From NCBI RefSeq assembly GCF_001625215.2, contig NC_030385.2, positions 40,139,598 through 40,203,597 of the forward strand: a DNA stretch of 64,000 bases. The letters are read 5' to 3'. The notes below the pieces were generated by a model. It was not told the DNA's origin. It made no database searches and was given only the letters and a program-made list of their open reading frames with translations. This document shows, in pieces, positions 47,059-58,592 of this stretch. This DNA is from Daucus carota subsp. sativus. Taxonomy: Eukaryota; Streptophyta; Magnoliopsida; Apiales; Apiaceae. Within the stretch, counting starts at the first letter, position 1. Each line of letters begins with the position of its first letter. The position numbers were made by a program, and so were the translations under genes.

Positions 47059-48460
47059 TTGATGATTGATGATTGATTTCTAGGACCGTTTTTTGGGTGC
47101 TTGTCATTAAAAAAAAATCTGTATATATTTTCAAAACTGGATGTTGTTTTTTTAATGAAAAATCTCATCATTAAAAAATTATATATTTCGATACACTTTA
47201 TTTCATTTGAAAAATTTTGTAAAAAAAAAAATCTCATACCTCATATATAATATATTGTATCGACTGTCGAGATTCGAGAACAAACCTTCCTCTCTTTTTT
47301 TCGGACTCGATTTGAAAAACTTCCCAAATTCCTGTCGCATGGGGGCCGTGCGGACAATAAACAGGCCAATAGTTGAAGCCCATAAGCTTGACAAGATGGG
47401 TAAATAAACTGCGATGAAACCATGCACAGACAGGCCCAGTTATCAAACCAGATTCGAATCCCGTGTTTCTGGACAGCTGAAAACATAAACCCTCAACTAT
47501 CCAATCATACTCTTCTTGCATTTTGAAAGTAGTCACCCTGCGCTAAAATCTCAATATATTTTCAAATTCTTTTTCCGGTTCAGATAATGAGAAATGATTT
47601 ATATTTCAACTTTCAATGTGATGTATCATTATTTGTATTTTCAAATTTAATTTTGTATCAAATATTTCTAACTTATGTTTTCAAAGTTATCAATATCTCA
47701 CACATGATATTTAATCAATAAAAATAAATATAATTATAATCAAAGATTTTCTATAAAAAATTAAAATTTTCATATATCATGATTTTTTTAAAAATATATA
47801 TATAATTTGGGACGGATGAGATAGTACTTTTTAACTACTCTTGTATACATATTTTTAGTGAGAATATTTGAACGGTAAACGAAAGAGATACCTTAATAAA
47901 ACACAAAAATCATGTAAAGTTATCGATTTTGTCAGGAGTCTGAGTGATAGATAGATATATTATTGCATACGGTCATATAATAATATGTTAATAATAATAA
48001 TGATTTGAAGATTTTGAAATTAGAGGGAAAATTTGGGTTAGAGAAAAGAAATCATGAAAAAGTAGATTTCTCTCCAGAGATCCGCACACATATTTATTTA
48101 TGTGCATCGTATTTATTAGCTTTTACGTCGACATGAATCGAAGAGAAGTATATTTAATTTTTAATAATTTAAAAATTATAGATTACTCCTTCCATCTCAA
48201 TTTTGGGTGAATGTCTTTTGGAACACAATTCCAGTTTACAGTGCCCAATGACAACACCTGCAAAAAGTGACTGATATACTCACTTTGTAAACGCATGCTT
48301 TAGATGCGCAGGTTATACGCGCATATGTAGTATGCGCAAGTTATAATTTCATTTTTTTTTCGTATCATTAGCTTGCAAAACTGTGCCACGCGTATCGGAA
48401 ATGCGTAACCCTTGATACACGCATACAGGAAAGGCATAGTTGTTGATATTTTTTTTTTGA
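47059..48460. other. AT-rich intergenic sequence
   Basis: Contains an (ATCA)n-like tract at 47050-47085. A 100-codon minus frame (47234-47536) has no recognisable family. No gene is called. Confidence 0.4.
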
Positions 48461-49122
48461 GTTAATTACACTTTGTAATTCCTAAGTTTGCTCCAAACGC
48501 AGTTTAGTACTTGAATTTTAAAACGTGGTAATATGCATCCTAAACTTAACATTCACGTGCAAGTTGTAACCCCTAGTCACTATTCCGTCCAAATCTGCCG
48601 TTAAGTTTAACTGTTTGAGATGCGACAGTGTGTATATTAGTTTCTAACAACTACTTTAACCCCTGTGACACCCAAAAAAATATGTATTATATTTTGAAAT
48701 TATTTCTGAACACACACAACGATGTAAAAAATTTTAAAATAATTTTTAAAATACGTATCTAGATTTAGAATCTGAATTATTTTTTTTGCATAAACGATGT
48801 AACTTATTTTAAAATTTTAAAATAAATACATATTTTAAAAATTATTTTAAAATTTTTTACATCGTTGTGTGTGTTCAGAAATAATTTCAAAATATAATAC
48901 ATAAATTTTGAGGGGTGACAGCGGTAAAGTAGCTTTTGAAAACTAATATACACACTGTTACCTCTCAAACAGTTAAAGTTAATGGCAGTTTTGGACGGAA
49001 TAGTGACTAAGGGTTACAACCTGTACGGGAATGTTAAGTTGAGGGTGCATATTGGCACGTTTTAAAGTTCAGGTACTAAACTGCGTTTGAAGCAAATCTA
49101 GGAGTTACAAAGTGTAATGAAC
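48461..49122. mobile_element. Foldback/MULE-like element with ~330-bp inverted arms (662 bp)
   Basis: The left arm starts GTTAATTACACTTTGTAAT and the right arm ends TTACAAAGTGTAATGAAC. The arms stay inverted nearly to the centre, with matching 'gcagtttagtac(t/c)tgaa', 'ttaaactgttt' and 'atacatcgttgtgtgtgttc'-type blocks. A 9-bp A plus T8 stretch flanks both sides, which may be a target duplication but is low complexity. Confidence 0.65.
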
Positions 49123-49512
49123 ATTTTTTTTCCCTTGAACTCACCTCAATTTGTTCTCACACTTGCCTTTTTTACTTTTAAAAATAAAATAAAACTATGC
49201 TCAGAAGGCAATTTTATATTTTTTTTTACGACCTAAAGCAACTTAAAGTTGCATTTTAAATATTTTTTTAAAACCAATTAAATTTCAAGTATAAATATTA
49301 TTACTTTTAATTTGGTTTGTAGGCTTTAGGCCTCACGTCCCTAAAATTTAGAATTAATTAGATTTTAGCCTCAAGGGTCCCTCGATCCTAAACCTTAACC
49401 GTAAATTTAATTTTAAGTATAAATAAATCATTATAAAATCTAAATCTAAACCTTAAAATATTAACAATTATTAATTTATGGAAAGAAATTAATATAATAG
49501 AAGGTTGTAAAG

Positions 49513-50485
49513 CGGTTAATTATCAAACTCATCATTGAAGTGGACAAATGGTATCAACTTCATCACTGATCTCCACGGGGTCTCAAGTTGCTCACTAAAC
49601 TCGCTTAATGGTATCAAACTCATCACTGCCGTTAAAAAAAGTAACGGAGGTTAGACGGAGTGACAGATTGGCAGTTGACGTGGCACATTAATAAAAAAAC
49701 TAAAGAAAAACAAATGAAAGAAAATAATATTGAAATATTGAAATATTTTCTCTTTTAATAAATTTTATTTATGTGAATATTATTGTTGGCAAAAAAATAT
49801 TTTTAAACATTATGTGTTGTTTTTGAAGATTTGGACAATGTATGTTGCTTCATATGTTAAATTTACATATATTTATTTTTATGTTTTTGTTTGGTACGAG
49901 AAACTCCAAAAGAAATAGAAGTGTTAAAAATCGAAATGAATTTCTTTATGTTCTATCTTTAGATTTTTCTTAAAATTTTGAAAAAGTTGGTGATATAAAA
50001 AAAATTGGAAATATTTTTTTGCCAACAATAATATTCACATAAATAAAATTTATTAAAAGAGAAAAAATTCAATATTATTCAAAAAAAATTATAATCTAAT
50101 AAAAAACATAAAAGTTAATCTTAATTGTTTAGTTAATTATATATTAAAATTTAGTTCGATACATTTATTTAGATAATTATATCCTAAAATCAATTTAATA
50201 AAAAGTTTGCATACTTTATTTTCATATAAATTTCAAATTATGTGGCATTTCTATTTTCTACTTTTTTTTTATTTTCTTTCATTTGTTTTTCTTCAGTATT
50301 TTTTATTAATGTGCCACGTCAACCGCCAATCTGTCACTCCGTCTAACTTCCGTTACTTTTTTTTAACAACAGTGATGAGTTTGATACCATTAAGCGAGTT
50401 TAGTGAGCAACTTGAGACCCCGTGGAGATCAGTGATGAAGTTGATATCATTTGTCCACTTTAGTGATGAGTTTGATAATTAACCC
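49513..50485. mobile_element. MULE-like non-autonomous element with long inverted arms (973 bp)
   Basis: Flanked by the 10-bp duplication GGTTGTAAAG (49503-49512 and 50486-50495), fitting Mutator-like insertion (9-11 bp). Arms of about 190 bp pair closely: GGTTAATTATCAAACTCATCA against its complement at 50465-50485, running inward to 'gtggcacattaataaaaa'. A second inverted block (about 49735-49800 against 49995-50080) extends the pairing. No transposase. Confidence 0.85.
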
Positions 50486-50625
50486 GGTTGTAAAGTGTAC
50501 TGTCATCAATATCAATTCAAACTCGTATACGCATTCAAAGGATGTGGGGGTGATTGGGAAAAAGGACACTGGTATCAAAATTTGATATTTTGGGCACCTG
50601 GTTCTTGAATACCAGTTAATATGAG

Positions 50626-50862
50626 CATTTTCTCTCTCAATTTATAGGTCCAGGGGAAAAAAAATTATCCCAAAATACTTGTTTCTCTCTTCTTTCAATA
50701 CAAATTTATCTACATATTAATTGTGATTTTTTTGAAACTCAACTATATTCTCACTTATCAATGTACTAATTAATCATACATGAGATAAAATTATATCTAA
50801 CCAAAATTTTTTAAATATGCGTGTTTATTCGAAAATGGACCCATAAATTGAGACGAAGGGAG
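50626..50862. mobile_element. Possible Stowaway-like MITE
   Basis: Left CTCTCTCAATTTATAGGTCCA pairs with the complement of the right end TGGACCCATAAATTGAGACG, followed by AAGGGAGTAG, a Stowaway-type terminus. The target TA is uncertain. Confidence 0.4.
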
Positions 50863-52202
50863 TAGTTAGAACTTAGAAATGAAAATAAGATGTAAAATAT
50901 ACAGTAGTTATGTAAAATATAGTTTGATAACAATATAGCTTATATTTATTATATATAAAAAATATAATTTGTGCAATTATATATGTTATGTCACCAAAAC
51001 AGAACGACGAGAGTATCACATGTCTAGGAGCACAATAACGTGACAGATACATAATAAAATAATCTATTATTATAATACTAATATCAGGATTTTTAGTTCA
51101 TCCCCTCCGGACAGTTACAATCATATTTCATGTCCCCTCGATTTGAAGCTTAAATTGTTTGACTCGAGTATTTTATAATTTTATTCTTTCTTCCCATGTG
51201 CTATTACGTTGTTGCGGCCCACGAACCGGGCCTCTGCATTAAGCCACTAATCAAAGGGCAAACAACCCACAACTCCGTGTTTCCAACTATATATCCAACA
51301 AGTTAATTATTTATTTCAAATATATTAGTTAATTTCTAAATTATCTCTCTCAGTAAATCAGATTAATATTTTCAAAACATTTTTTATAAAATTCATTTCA
51401 ATTAATCTTGTACAGTTGTACCCTTTGCTGAATAGTAATTTTCAAATTACGATAATTCTCGGATGAAGGACAATCGAATCTTGAAAATAATTTCAGCCAT
51501 AGTATATTCATTATTAAGAAAGGGAGAAATTTGCAAAAGTAATCTGAATTCTATACTACTCAAAGTACACATTAATGAGAAAGCTTCAATTTTATTTATT
51601 GGATCCCTCACATCTAAACATGGTCCAGGGACAATGAACCTATTCAGTACTTCTGTATTATTCTCTTATACCACCCTGCATGTTCAATACTTTAAAGACA
51701 CAATACTATGTTGCCATCTCTAGCAACAATAATTCAATAAGAGATTTGTACATTAGTTCAAGTTTTGTTGATTGGCTAAATAATGACCATGTCTTGAAAC
51801 AAAAATCTGAGAGCTAGATGTTGAGATGTTGTATTCATCAGATGTGTCATGACAAAACATCTGCCCAACTTGGACTATTTGATCCCCACTTTTCACTGTT
51901 ACACTGATGACCAAATAGATAAATACAAAGATCTTAAGATTTTTTCAACTTCACCAACTTGATAGCATTATCAGATTCTTGAAATAAGTTTGACAAAATG
52001 CAACTATATTATTTATTCAACATTGATCAATATACTACACATTGGATTATTACACCACCAAATTTAAGGTCACATCTACTACTGCTATATGGTTTATAAA
52101 ACAACCATTAATTAGGAGGGGCAACAAACAACCATACTGCAGACTTTTCGACTCGTTAGAACAGATGTTGATAACCACGAAAGACTGACATTTTAAGGTT
52201 TA
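50863..52202. other. Intergenic, ending in the 3' flank of the EIL gene
   Basis: AT-rich. The last few hundred bases must include the 3' UTR of the minus-strand EIL gene. The 86-codon plus frame at 51463 shows no family features. Confidence 0.4.
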
Positions 52203-54044
52203 CTAGTACCAAATCGGGACATCTTGTTTTGGTAATGCGTCTCTTGAAACTCCAGCTGGATTCCCCATGTAACCGTTTGATGATCCGTTGAATGATGATC
52301 CATACATTAGGTGGAAACTGTCCGCGGATTGAACACTTGAGGGACCAGTCAAAACCTTGCTCTGGTCGAACTGATGATCTTGGATGAATGATGAATGATT
52401 ATTGGGAATGTTTGTCTCTCCGAACAGATTATCTTCCATCACAATCCTTTGATTATGGAGGAAGTTGTCATTTTGACAATGAATGTTTGGTTGATGAAGA
52501 AACTGGTCTTTGGTAATAGGGATATTACCAACATTTGTATTTCTATTTCCTTGAATATTGTTGTCATAAAAAGACATGAGATCGCTGATCATCTTTTGCC
52601 CGTCCTCTGGAACTCCTAGTCCTGTTAGGTCAAAGGCAGGAGGGACTGAATTGGCAACTGTAGACTCTGGATTTGTCTTGACAAATGAGTGATTGAACAC
52701 CGGTTTCACTCCATTCATATGGAAGTTAGAAACTCCAAAATCCAAAGAACCACTTCTATACGGACAATTCAATTGATGATTGTCTCTAGACAACCTGTCA
52801 GAAAAGCCATGACATAATTCACGATGAGGGCACCTGAGGAACTCACAAGTGTATATCTTGTGATCGATCATATTGTTCATTTCATTGGCAGGCTTCCTTT
52901 TCCTGGTGAAATCAAATCCGCTAAAGGCTTCATCCTTGATGGGGTGGCTTAATTGCTGAACTGGAAGCCTGTCTTTTGTTCTATCTATATTCAACAGATT
53001 CAGATTGTTGGGCTTACACTCTTGTATTTCGAAGTCTGGTTCTTCTTGAACCCCTTCAACATCGTACTCACTACTATCATTGATCATGAAAGATCCACTC
53101 ATGCCTGATGAGGCCAAAGGGGGACAACAATCAGGATAAAGTTCACGAGCTATGCTTTCCTCTTGGTTAATTATGGCAATCCAAGTAGCACTCTCCTTTG
53201 CAGTCATCTTGTCCTGCAAGCATTTTGACTGTCTGACAAGCTTGCGAATCTTAGCAATGTCAGGGGACATGTGTTTGATGACTGCTGTGAGAACACCCAC
53301 TTTCCACGCCTTCTTAAGATCATGCGGCTTCTTATAGGGTGGAGGCCCTTGATCCTTTTGCAAACCCAATTGAGGCCACCATTCCTCATTACCTGAGGGC
53401 CACCAGGGTGGTGAGACACCTTTCTCTAGTGGAAACCGTCTCTGTGGAGGGTCACAATGCTGCATGAGAGCCGATAGTAGTGAACCAAGAGTTGTGTCCT
53501 GAAGCTCTTGCAAAGTATGTGGTGTTGGACCAATTGAATTACAGCCGTCATTCTTTCCCGGGATCGAATTATCCACTTGAAATTTTGCTATAGCTGCAGG
53601 TCCGTTACGATCAAACCTAACCTTGTCCTTCCACCACTCACGGAGATTATCTGATGCACCACTAACTGGTTTTCCTTTCTCTGGAATGATTCCATACACA
53701 AAACCTTGTGCTTTACAAACTTCCATCATCTTCAACATGTACTTTAGAATTCCATCCTGTGCTCTCGACATCTTTTTCCTCCTTGCTTGCTCCTGAGACT
53801 GTCTTTGCTTGGCAACATCAACATATTCTTTCCCCTTATTCAATTCTTTTAATCTTTTCAATCGCATTTTGTCCCTCCACATTCTCCTCTCAAGCTCGTC
53901 GACATCCATCTCCTCGTCAGTATAATCATCCTCGACTGCAGCCTCAAACTCAGTCTGTGGAGCCGTCACCTCTCCTTCAATTGTAGGAGGAGCAGAAAAG
54001 AAATCAAGATCTCCGCAAAACCCAATTTCATCAAACATTATCAT
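52203..54044 (-). CDS. EIN3: EIN3/EIL ethylene-response transcription factor
   Basis: Single coding exon, 613 residues, as is usual for EIN3/EIL genes. It starts [16 protein letters not shown], a family signature, with an acidic stretch to residue 50. Then comes the basic region [13 protein letters not shown], the DNA-binding core (about 80-300) with [24 protein letters not shown]-type [14 protein letters not shown], the Pro/Trp-rich [17 protein letters not shown] and [19 protein letters not shown]. The C-terminal part is Asn/Gln/Ser-rich. In the nucleus it binds ERF1-type promoters, and its level is set by EBF F-box proteins downstream of EIN2. A leader intron is likely: on the minus strand an acceptor TTTGGCAG near 54083 and a donor GAG|GTAATC near 54971. 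Whether it is the EIN3 or an EIL1 orthologue cannot be told from sequence alone. Confidence 0.95.
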   Translation of the reverse strand: MIMFDEIGFCGDLDFFSAPPTIEGEVTAPQTEFEAAVEDDYTDEEMDVDELERRMWRDKMRLKRLKELNKGKEYVDVAKQRQSQEQARRKKMSRAQDGILKYMLKMMEVCKAQGFVYGIIPEKGKPVSGASDNLREWWKDKVRFDRNGPAAIAKFQVDNSIPGKNDGCNSIGPTPHTLQELQDTTLGSLLSALMQHCDPPQRRFPLEKGVSPPWWPSGNEEWWPQLGLQKDQGPPPYKKPHDLKKAWKVGVLTAVIKHMSPDIAKIRKLVRQSKCLQDKMTAKESATWIAIINQEESIARELYPDCCPPLASSGMSGSFMINDSSEYDVEGVQEEPDFEIQECKPNNLNLLNIDRTKDRLPVQQLSHPIKDEAFSGFDFTRKRKPANEMNNMIDHKIYTCEFLRCPHRELCHGFSDRLSRDNHQLNCPYRSGSLDFGVSNFHMNGVKPVFNHSFVKTNPESTVANSVPPAFDLTGLGVPEDGQKMISDLMSFYDNNIQGNRNTNVGNIPITKDQFLHQPNIHCQNDNFLHNQRIVMEDNLFGETNIPNNHSSFIQDHQFDQSKVLTGPSSVQSADSFHLMYGSSFNGSSNGYMGNPAGVSRDALPKQDVPIWY

Positions 54045-55906
54045 CTCTTCAGGTTAACCTCGAACTAATAACTTGCAAGATCTGCCAAAGAAGTTTAGTA
54101 AAGATCCTGATTCTTTAACAACCTTGTTGCAAACTTTAACCAGGAACGTATATTGTCAAGCTGTAAATTCACATAATTTTTTAACCTGCACATGTTATTC
54201 AAAAAGAAAGTGACATACAAGCATTTTCTCTTTACAAATCAATACATAAAACCAATTTCTACAGTAAATTCCAACACATACACAAATATACTGCTCGCTA
54301 ATTCACAAGTCAGGACACTTATATACCTAATGGTTTCCCTTAAATTGCTCTCTTAAAGACTAATTACTCTCCTATCCCATCTACTTGCAGCAAAATTCTT
54401 ATTCAATCTTTAAAATAAAGTAAAAAAACACATGATATTAAAGAGGTTACTCTATCTCCATACATATGAATCAGTAAACAGTATTTTATGTGTTTCCCCA
54501 AATCAAGAAACATGAATTCTAAGAAACTAACTATTTTCCTATATCTTCTAATTCAGTGAGATTCATAGCTCTAGCTAGATCCAATTAATAGATCATCTAT
54601 TAACAACAGCTATCACAATAACCAAAGAAAACCAAACAAACTCATTTACAAGAGACCAGATCTACACATACCAAAGTAAAACAGAATCAAATTTCAAATA
54701 AAAAACACAACAATCAAATGAAAAAGCTTCAATCTTTACAACAAAACAAGCCTACATACACAACACCACTGCTCAGATCCAATCAATACACACATACATA
54801 CACACAAAAATCAAACACTAGCTTCAACCCATTTCAACTTATCCCAAACAAAAAACACCCCTATAACAAAAACTTCAAAACAAGTCCAAAAATCCAATCT
54901 TTACCCACCACCAAGAACACAAGAAAGCAAGAAAATCAAGAAAACTCAAGAACCCAGCTTTGAATTTGATTACCTCAACACAGGAAGTTATGATATCGTA
55001 TGAAATATCTTGCAAGCTGCAGCTGTTTGTACAAGTTTGACTCTTGAATAGAAAGGACTAGTAAAAATGAGCAGAAGATAAAGAGCTAAAAGTAGGATAT
55101 AAAAAGTGGAGGAATTTTATTGGGTGATACCAATATAGGGAAATGAAAAGTGTCGGCAAATGGGTGCATTTATTTTGGTGCTAACACAAATATAGAGAAG
55201 AAATAATTAATTTATTCACAAATGAATAGTGAGGTTAATCCAATGTACCAAGAAATTGCGGGAAAGAGTGGCAGTTACTAATTTTGAGGAAATAAATTTG
55301 TGGGTGTTTGGGAGCGCGTGCAATGAATGGGGCCCATTAAATTTGTAAGGTTGTAGTGGGGATGCATTTAGTTGTGTTGGGTATGAGGAAGAGGTGAGGT
55401 TTCTGTTTCACTATTGCTGTCGTTTCTGCCTTTTGTGAGTATTATTAATCCTTTTATTGTATCTATAATTGGATCCTTGTACTGTGAATTTTTCCTTTTT
55501 TAATTGTGCATTGGAAGACCTCTCTGACAGGTGTTTTAGAGAAGTTTTTGAATTTAACAAGGTTGTTCAAGATGAGCGCTTTAATAAGCTTTAAAGATTA
55601 AATTTTAGATTTTTATGTCTGAGGTGTGAGAAAGGTCGTGATATAAACACCAGACGAATTGTAGAATTTGCATCCGAAGTTTATGAAAAAATGGTAAGTT
55701 ATCATGTCTCCTGAGTCACAGGAGTGAGACATCTAGCAAATACAAAAAAATTGAAATAATATTACTAATTTCTTTAATATGAGACTTTTTATAATATGCT
55801 GAAAGAATTGATGTATACTCGAGTTAAAAACACAGTACTGCTTTATTACGCAGTTAAGAATTTGTTAATTGTTAATATAAAATTCAGAATAAAATAAATA
55901 CACCAA
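54045..55906. other. EIL leader intron and promoter, then spacer
   Basis: The first ~930 bases are the likely leader intron of the EIL gene and the next ~100 its leader exon. Farther right is promoter and spacer with no clear element. The 81-codon plus frame at 54718 is low-complexity and is not called. Confidence 0.45.
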
Positions 55907-57063
55907 TCAATCAATATACTTATATAAAGGAGAAGCGAGGGGCGTGTAGGTGGCGCCTCTCACATCGCTCCGTTCTATTTTTCTAATTTTCTGGAATTTT
56001 CGGATGAAAAATATCAAAAATTAGAATTTCCTTTTTTAGTTTTGGATATATTAGAAGCAAGTTTCGGAATCTGATTTTGTTTCAGAATATTTATGGAATA
56101 TAGTAGCTTGAAAGTTTTAATCTGATTTTGTTTCAGATTATTTAATTATGGGAAAGAGTAGCACACAAGTCTCTCTGCACCTATAAATACCCTTATAGGT
56201 TGTAGGGTTTTGGATCATCTAAACACAACCTCCTCTCTCTCAATACCACAACCCTACCTCTCTCTACCTCTTCTTTCTCAATACCACAACCCTACCTCTC
56301 TCTGTTGATAGTTCTCTTGCTCGATTTCTAACTTGGTGGTGTCGTTCTTCGGCAACGATAAGTGATGGCTGTTTATACGGTATTAAAAAATCAAAGGTTG
56401 TTGCAAGCAAAATTAGTTATAGACCGCTACGTGGGAGTCGACAAATCCAAATACGGGAGAAGGTTATAGTCTTGACATGATATTGATGGATGATATCAAT
56501 AAATTAACTATTAGTGATGTATTTGTTGTTGTTAATTTTTATATAATTTACTTTGTATACAGGAAAATATCATTCATGCATTATCTGTTTGCTCCGTTCA
56601 AGCAACTTTTAAGTGAAGGCTGTTTATACAGTATTAGAAAATAAAGTTTGTTACAAGTAAGGGTAGTTATAAACCGCTATCTCACGGATTTAAGTTAGAT
56701 ATTTTTGTGCACAATCAATCCAAAAAAATTGGAGGAAGGTGACAATGTAGGAACATAATTACTTTTTTAAAAAAACACAAATAAAATTAAGATTCGTCGT
56801 GCTTTAAATTGTTAATTGCGTGTAGAAATTTATTTACATTTTTTCACCATGAATTGTAATCCAATTTTGCAATTTTATATATTAGTATTGGTATTACATC
56901 AAGATTTTTATAATATAAAATTTATTTTATTCTACAAATATTACTTTTGAATCATTAATATTTTTTTATAGACAGCCATAAAATTATTACATTCTACACA
57001 TATTAATATTAAATTATTAATATAATTTTTATAGGCCGCCGCAACGCGCGGCTTCTCAACTAG
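55907..57063 (+). mobile_element. Non-autonomous Helitron (copy 2)
   Basis: Starts A|TCAATCAATATACTTATAT (55907; an alternative start is 55911) and ends with the hairpin CCGCAACGCGCGG, then CTTCTCAACTAG at 57063, followed by T. It is about 1.16 kb and matches copy 1 (43671-47058) in reverse orientation. Inside are CTATAAATACCC at 56181, a doubled 'caataccacaaccctacctctctct' and CT-rich stretches that resemble a plant promoter and leader. No Rep/helicase. Confidence 0.82.
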
Positions 57064-58592
57064 TCAAATAAAAGGAACAAAATTTGATACCAAATACAAG
57101 TGCCGGATACTTGTGCAGCTGTGCTGATCTTGCTTGGAAAAAGGGGGTTAATTCCTGAAGCAAAGACAATATGCAAAATGCATGTGTTTTATATCTTTCG
57201 CAAAGACAGCTGCTTAATTATTTGTTTAGTTTTATCTCGCTGTCTTTGAGATTGAGTATTCTAGTAATACGGCATTTAGTCAATGGCAGAACACGTATAA
57301 TACATACGTTAACTACTTAACTTACACCAGACCTTTGACGCTTCAGACTTCCAAGGGTGGATACAATACGTGCAAAATGCAAATCGGGTTGTTCTTTTTA
57401 TAATTTTAACTTCTGGTTTTGACAATAGAGTTAAAAATACATTTTAATCTTTCTGTAACTTAAACAAACGTAAACCATTATATATAGAACCACCATGATT
57501 CCAAAAATGGAATTCGAAAATTAATCGGTTAATTATGATCCGAATTTATTAGGTATATAAGTCTTCAAGTCCTGCATATGATATGACAGTGTGTTTGGCC
57601 TAACTTAGACCCGGCAAATTTTCACACGACACGAAAATTTAGTGTTTGTGTTTGTATTTTGAGTACACGACACGAAGTATACGATTGAGATGTCGTGTCG
57701 GTTTTGTGTTTATCCTTCGGGTACACGACACGACACGAGGTACACGAAATAAATATTATTTAATAGTTAAATATTAATATTTAATTATAAATATGTATAT
57801 TTATAATAAATATATGTATATTTTCTTTTAAAATAATATATAGTTTATTATATTGTAAGTGTAAATGACTTAAATATATATATTTCACACTATTTTGTAA
57901 ATTTTTTGCCTAGAAATCTAATATTTACATTAATTTAGATATTTATTTATATTTATATTTAAATTTGATTTTACACGAAATACGACACGAGAACGACACG
58001 AAAACAGAGGTACACGACACGAAAATACACGAACGCTAAACGGGTCGGTTTTGTGTTTGGCCTTTGAGTACACGACACGAAAAAGTACACGACACGAGGG
58101 TACACGATCTGCACGAATTGCCGGGTCCTAACTGACTTCTCAGAAAACCCTTGTTCTTCGCGCCAGAAAACCTAACTGACAGTGTGTTTGTACTTCTTTT
58201 TGGCAGGAGAAGAACCTTGTTCGGAACTTTAGGCTCTTTTGTTAGTTACATTATTTCATTTTTACAGGTAAATCCCTGGCAAAATATAAAACCCAAAGAA
58301 CTGGCACAAACAAAGTTATCCACATTCCCAAATCATCCTCTCTCATTATAAACAAAGGGCCAGAAATCTTAGGTAGCCTGTTTAGACTGCAAAGGTTTAA
58401 CTACAAAGACACAGATAATGTTTCTTTCAAAAATATCTGTGTCATCTACAAACAACATCAATTAAGCAGGAGACAATGGTCAACCCCGTCTACTCTCGCC
58501 ATATAAACCAGTAACAGTAAGAGAGATTGCTAGAACACAACATGATTCTGAAAACCAACAAATCATCCTCTTCACAGTTCCACGACTTTGCT
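57064..58592. other. Spacer between Helitron copy 2 and the CIPK 3' end
   Basis: Contains the hAT-type element at 57608-58137 and, closer to 58592, the presumed 3' UTR of the CIPK gene (minus). No other gene. Confidence 0.45.
57608..58137. mobile_element. hAT-type MITE (530 bp) with GACACGA repeats
   Basis: Ends GACCCGGCAA and TTGCCGGGTC are perfect inverted repeats. Flanks CTAACTTA (57600-57607) and CTAACTGA (58138-58145) are an 8-bp duplication with one change. Both arms carry many TACACGACACGA motifs, a widespread plant hAT pattern. No coding frame. Confidence 0.85.

Noticed and set aside
47234-47536. 100-codon minus frame plus GATTCGAATCC box-B-like motif near 47450
   Set aside because: No family resemblance, no convincing A box at the right spacing and no flanking repeat; left uncalled as gene, tRNA or SINE.
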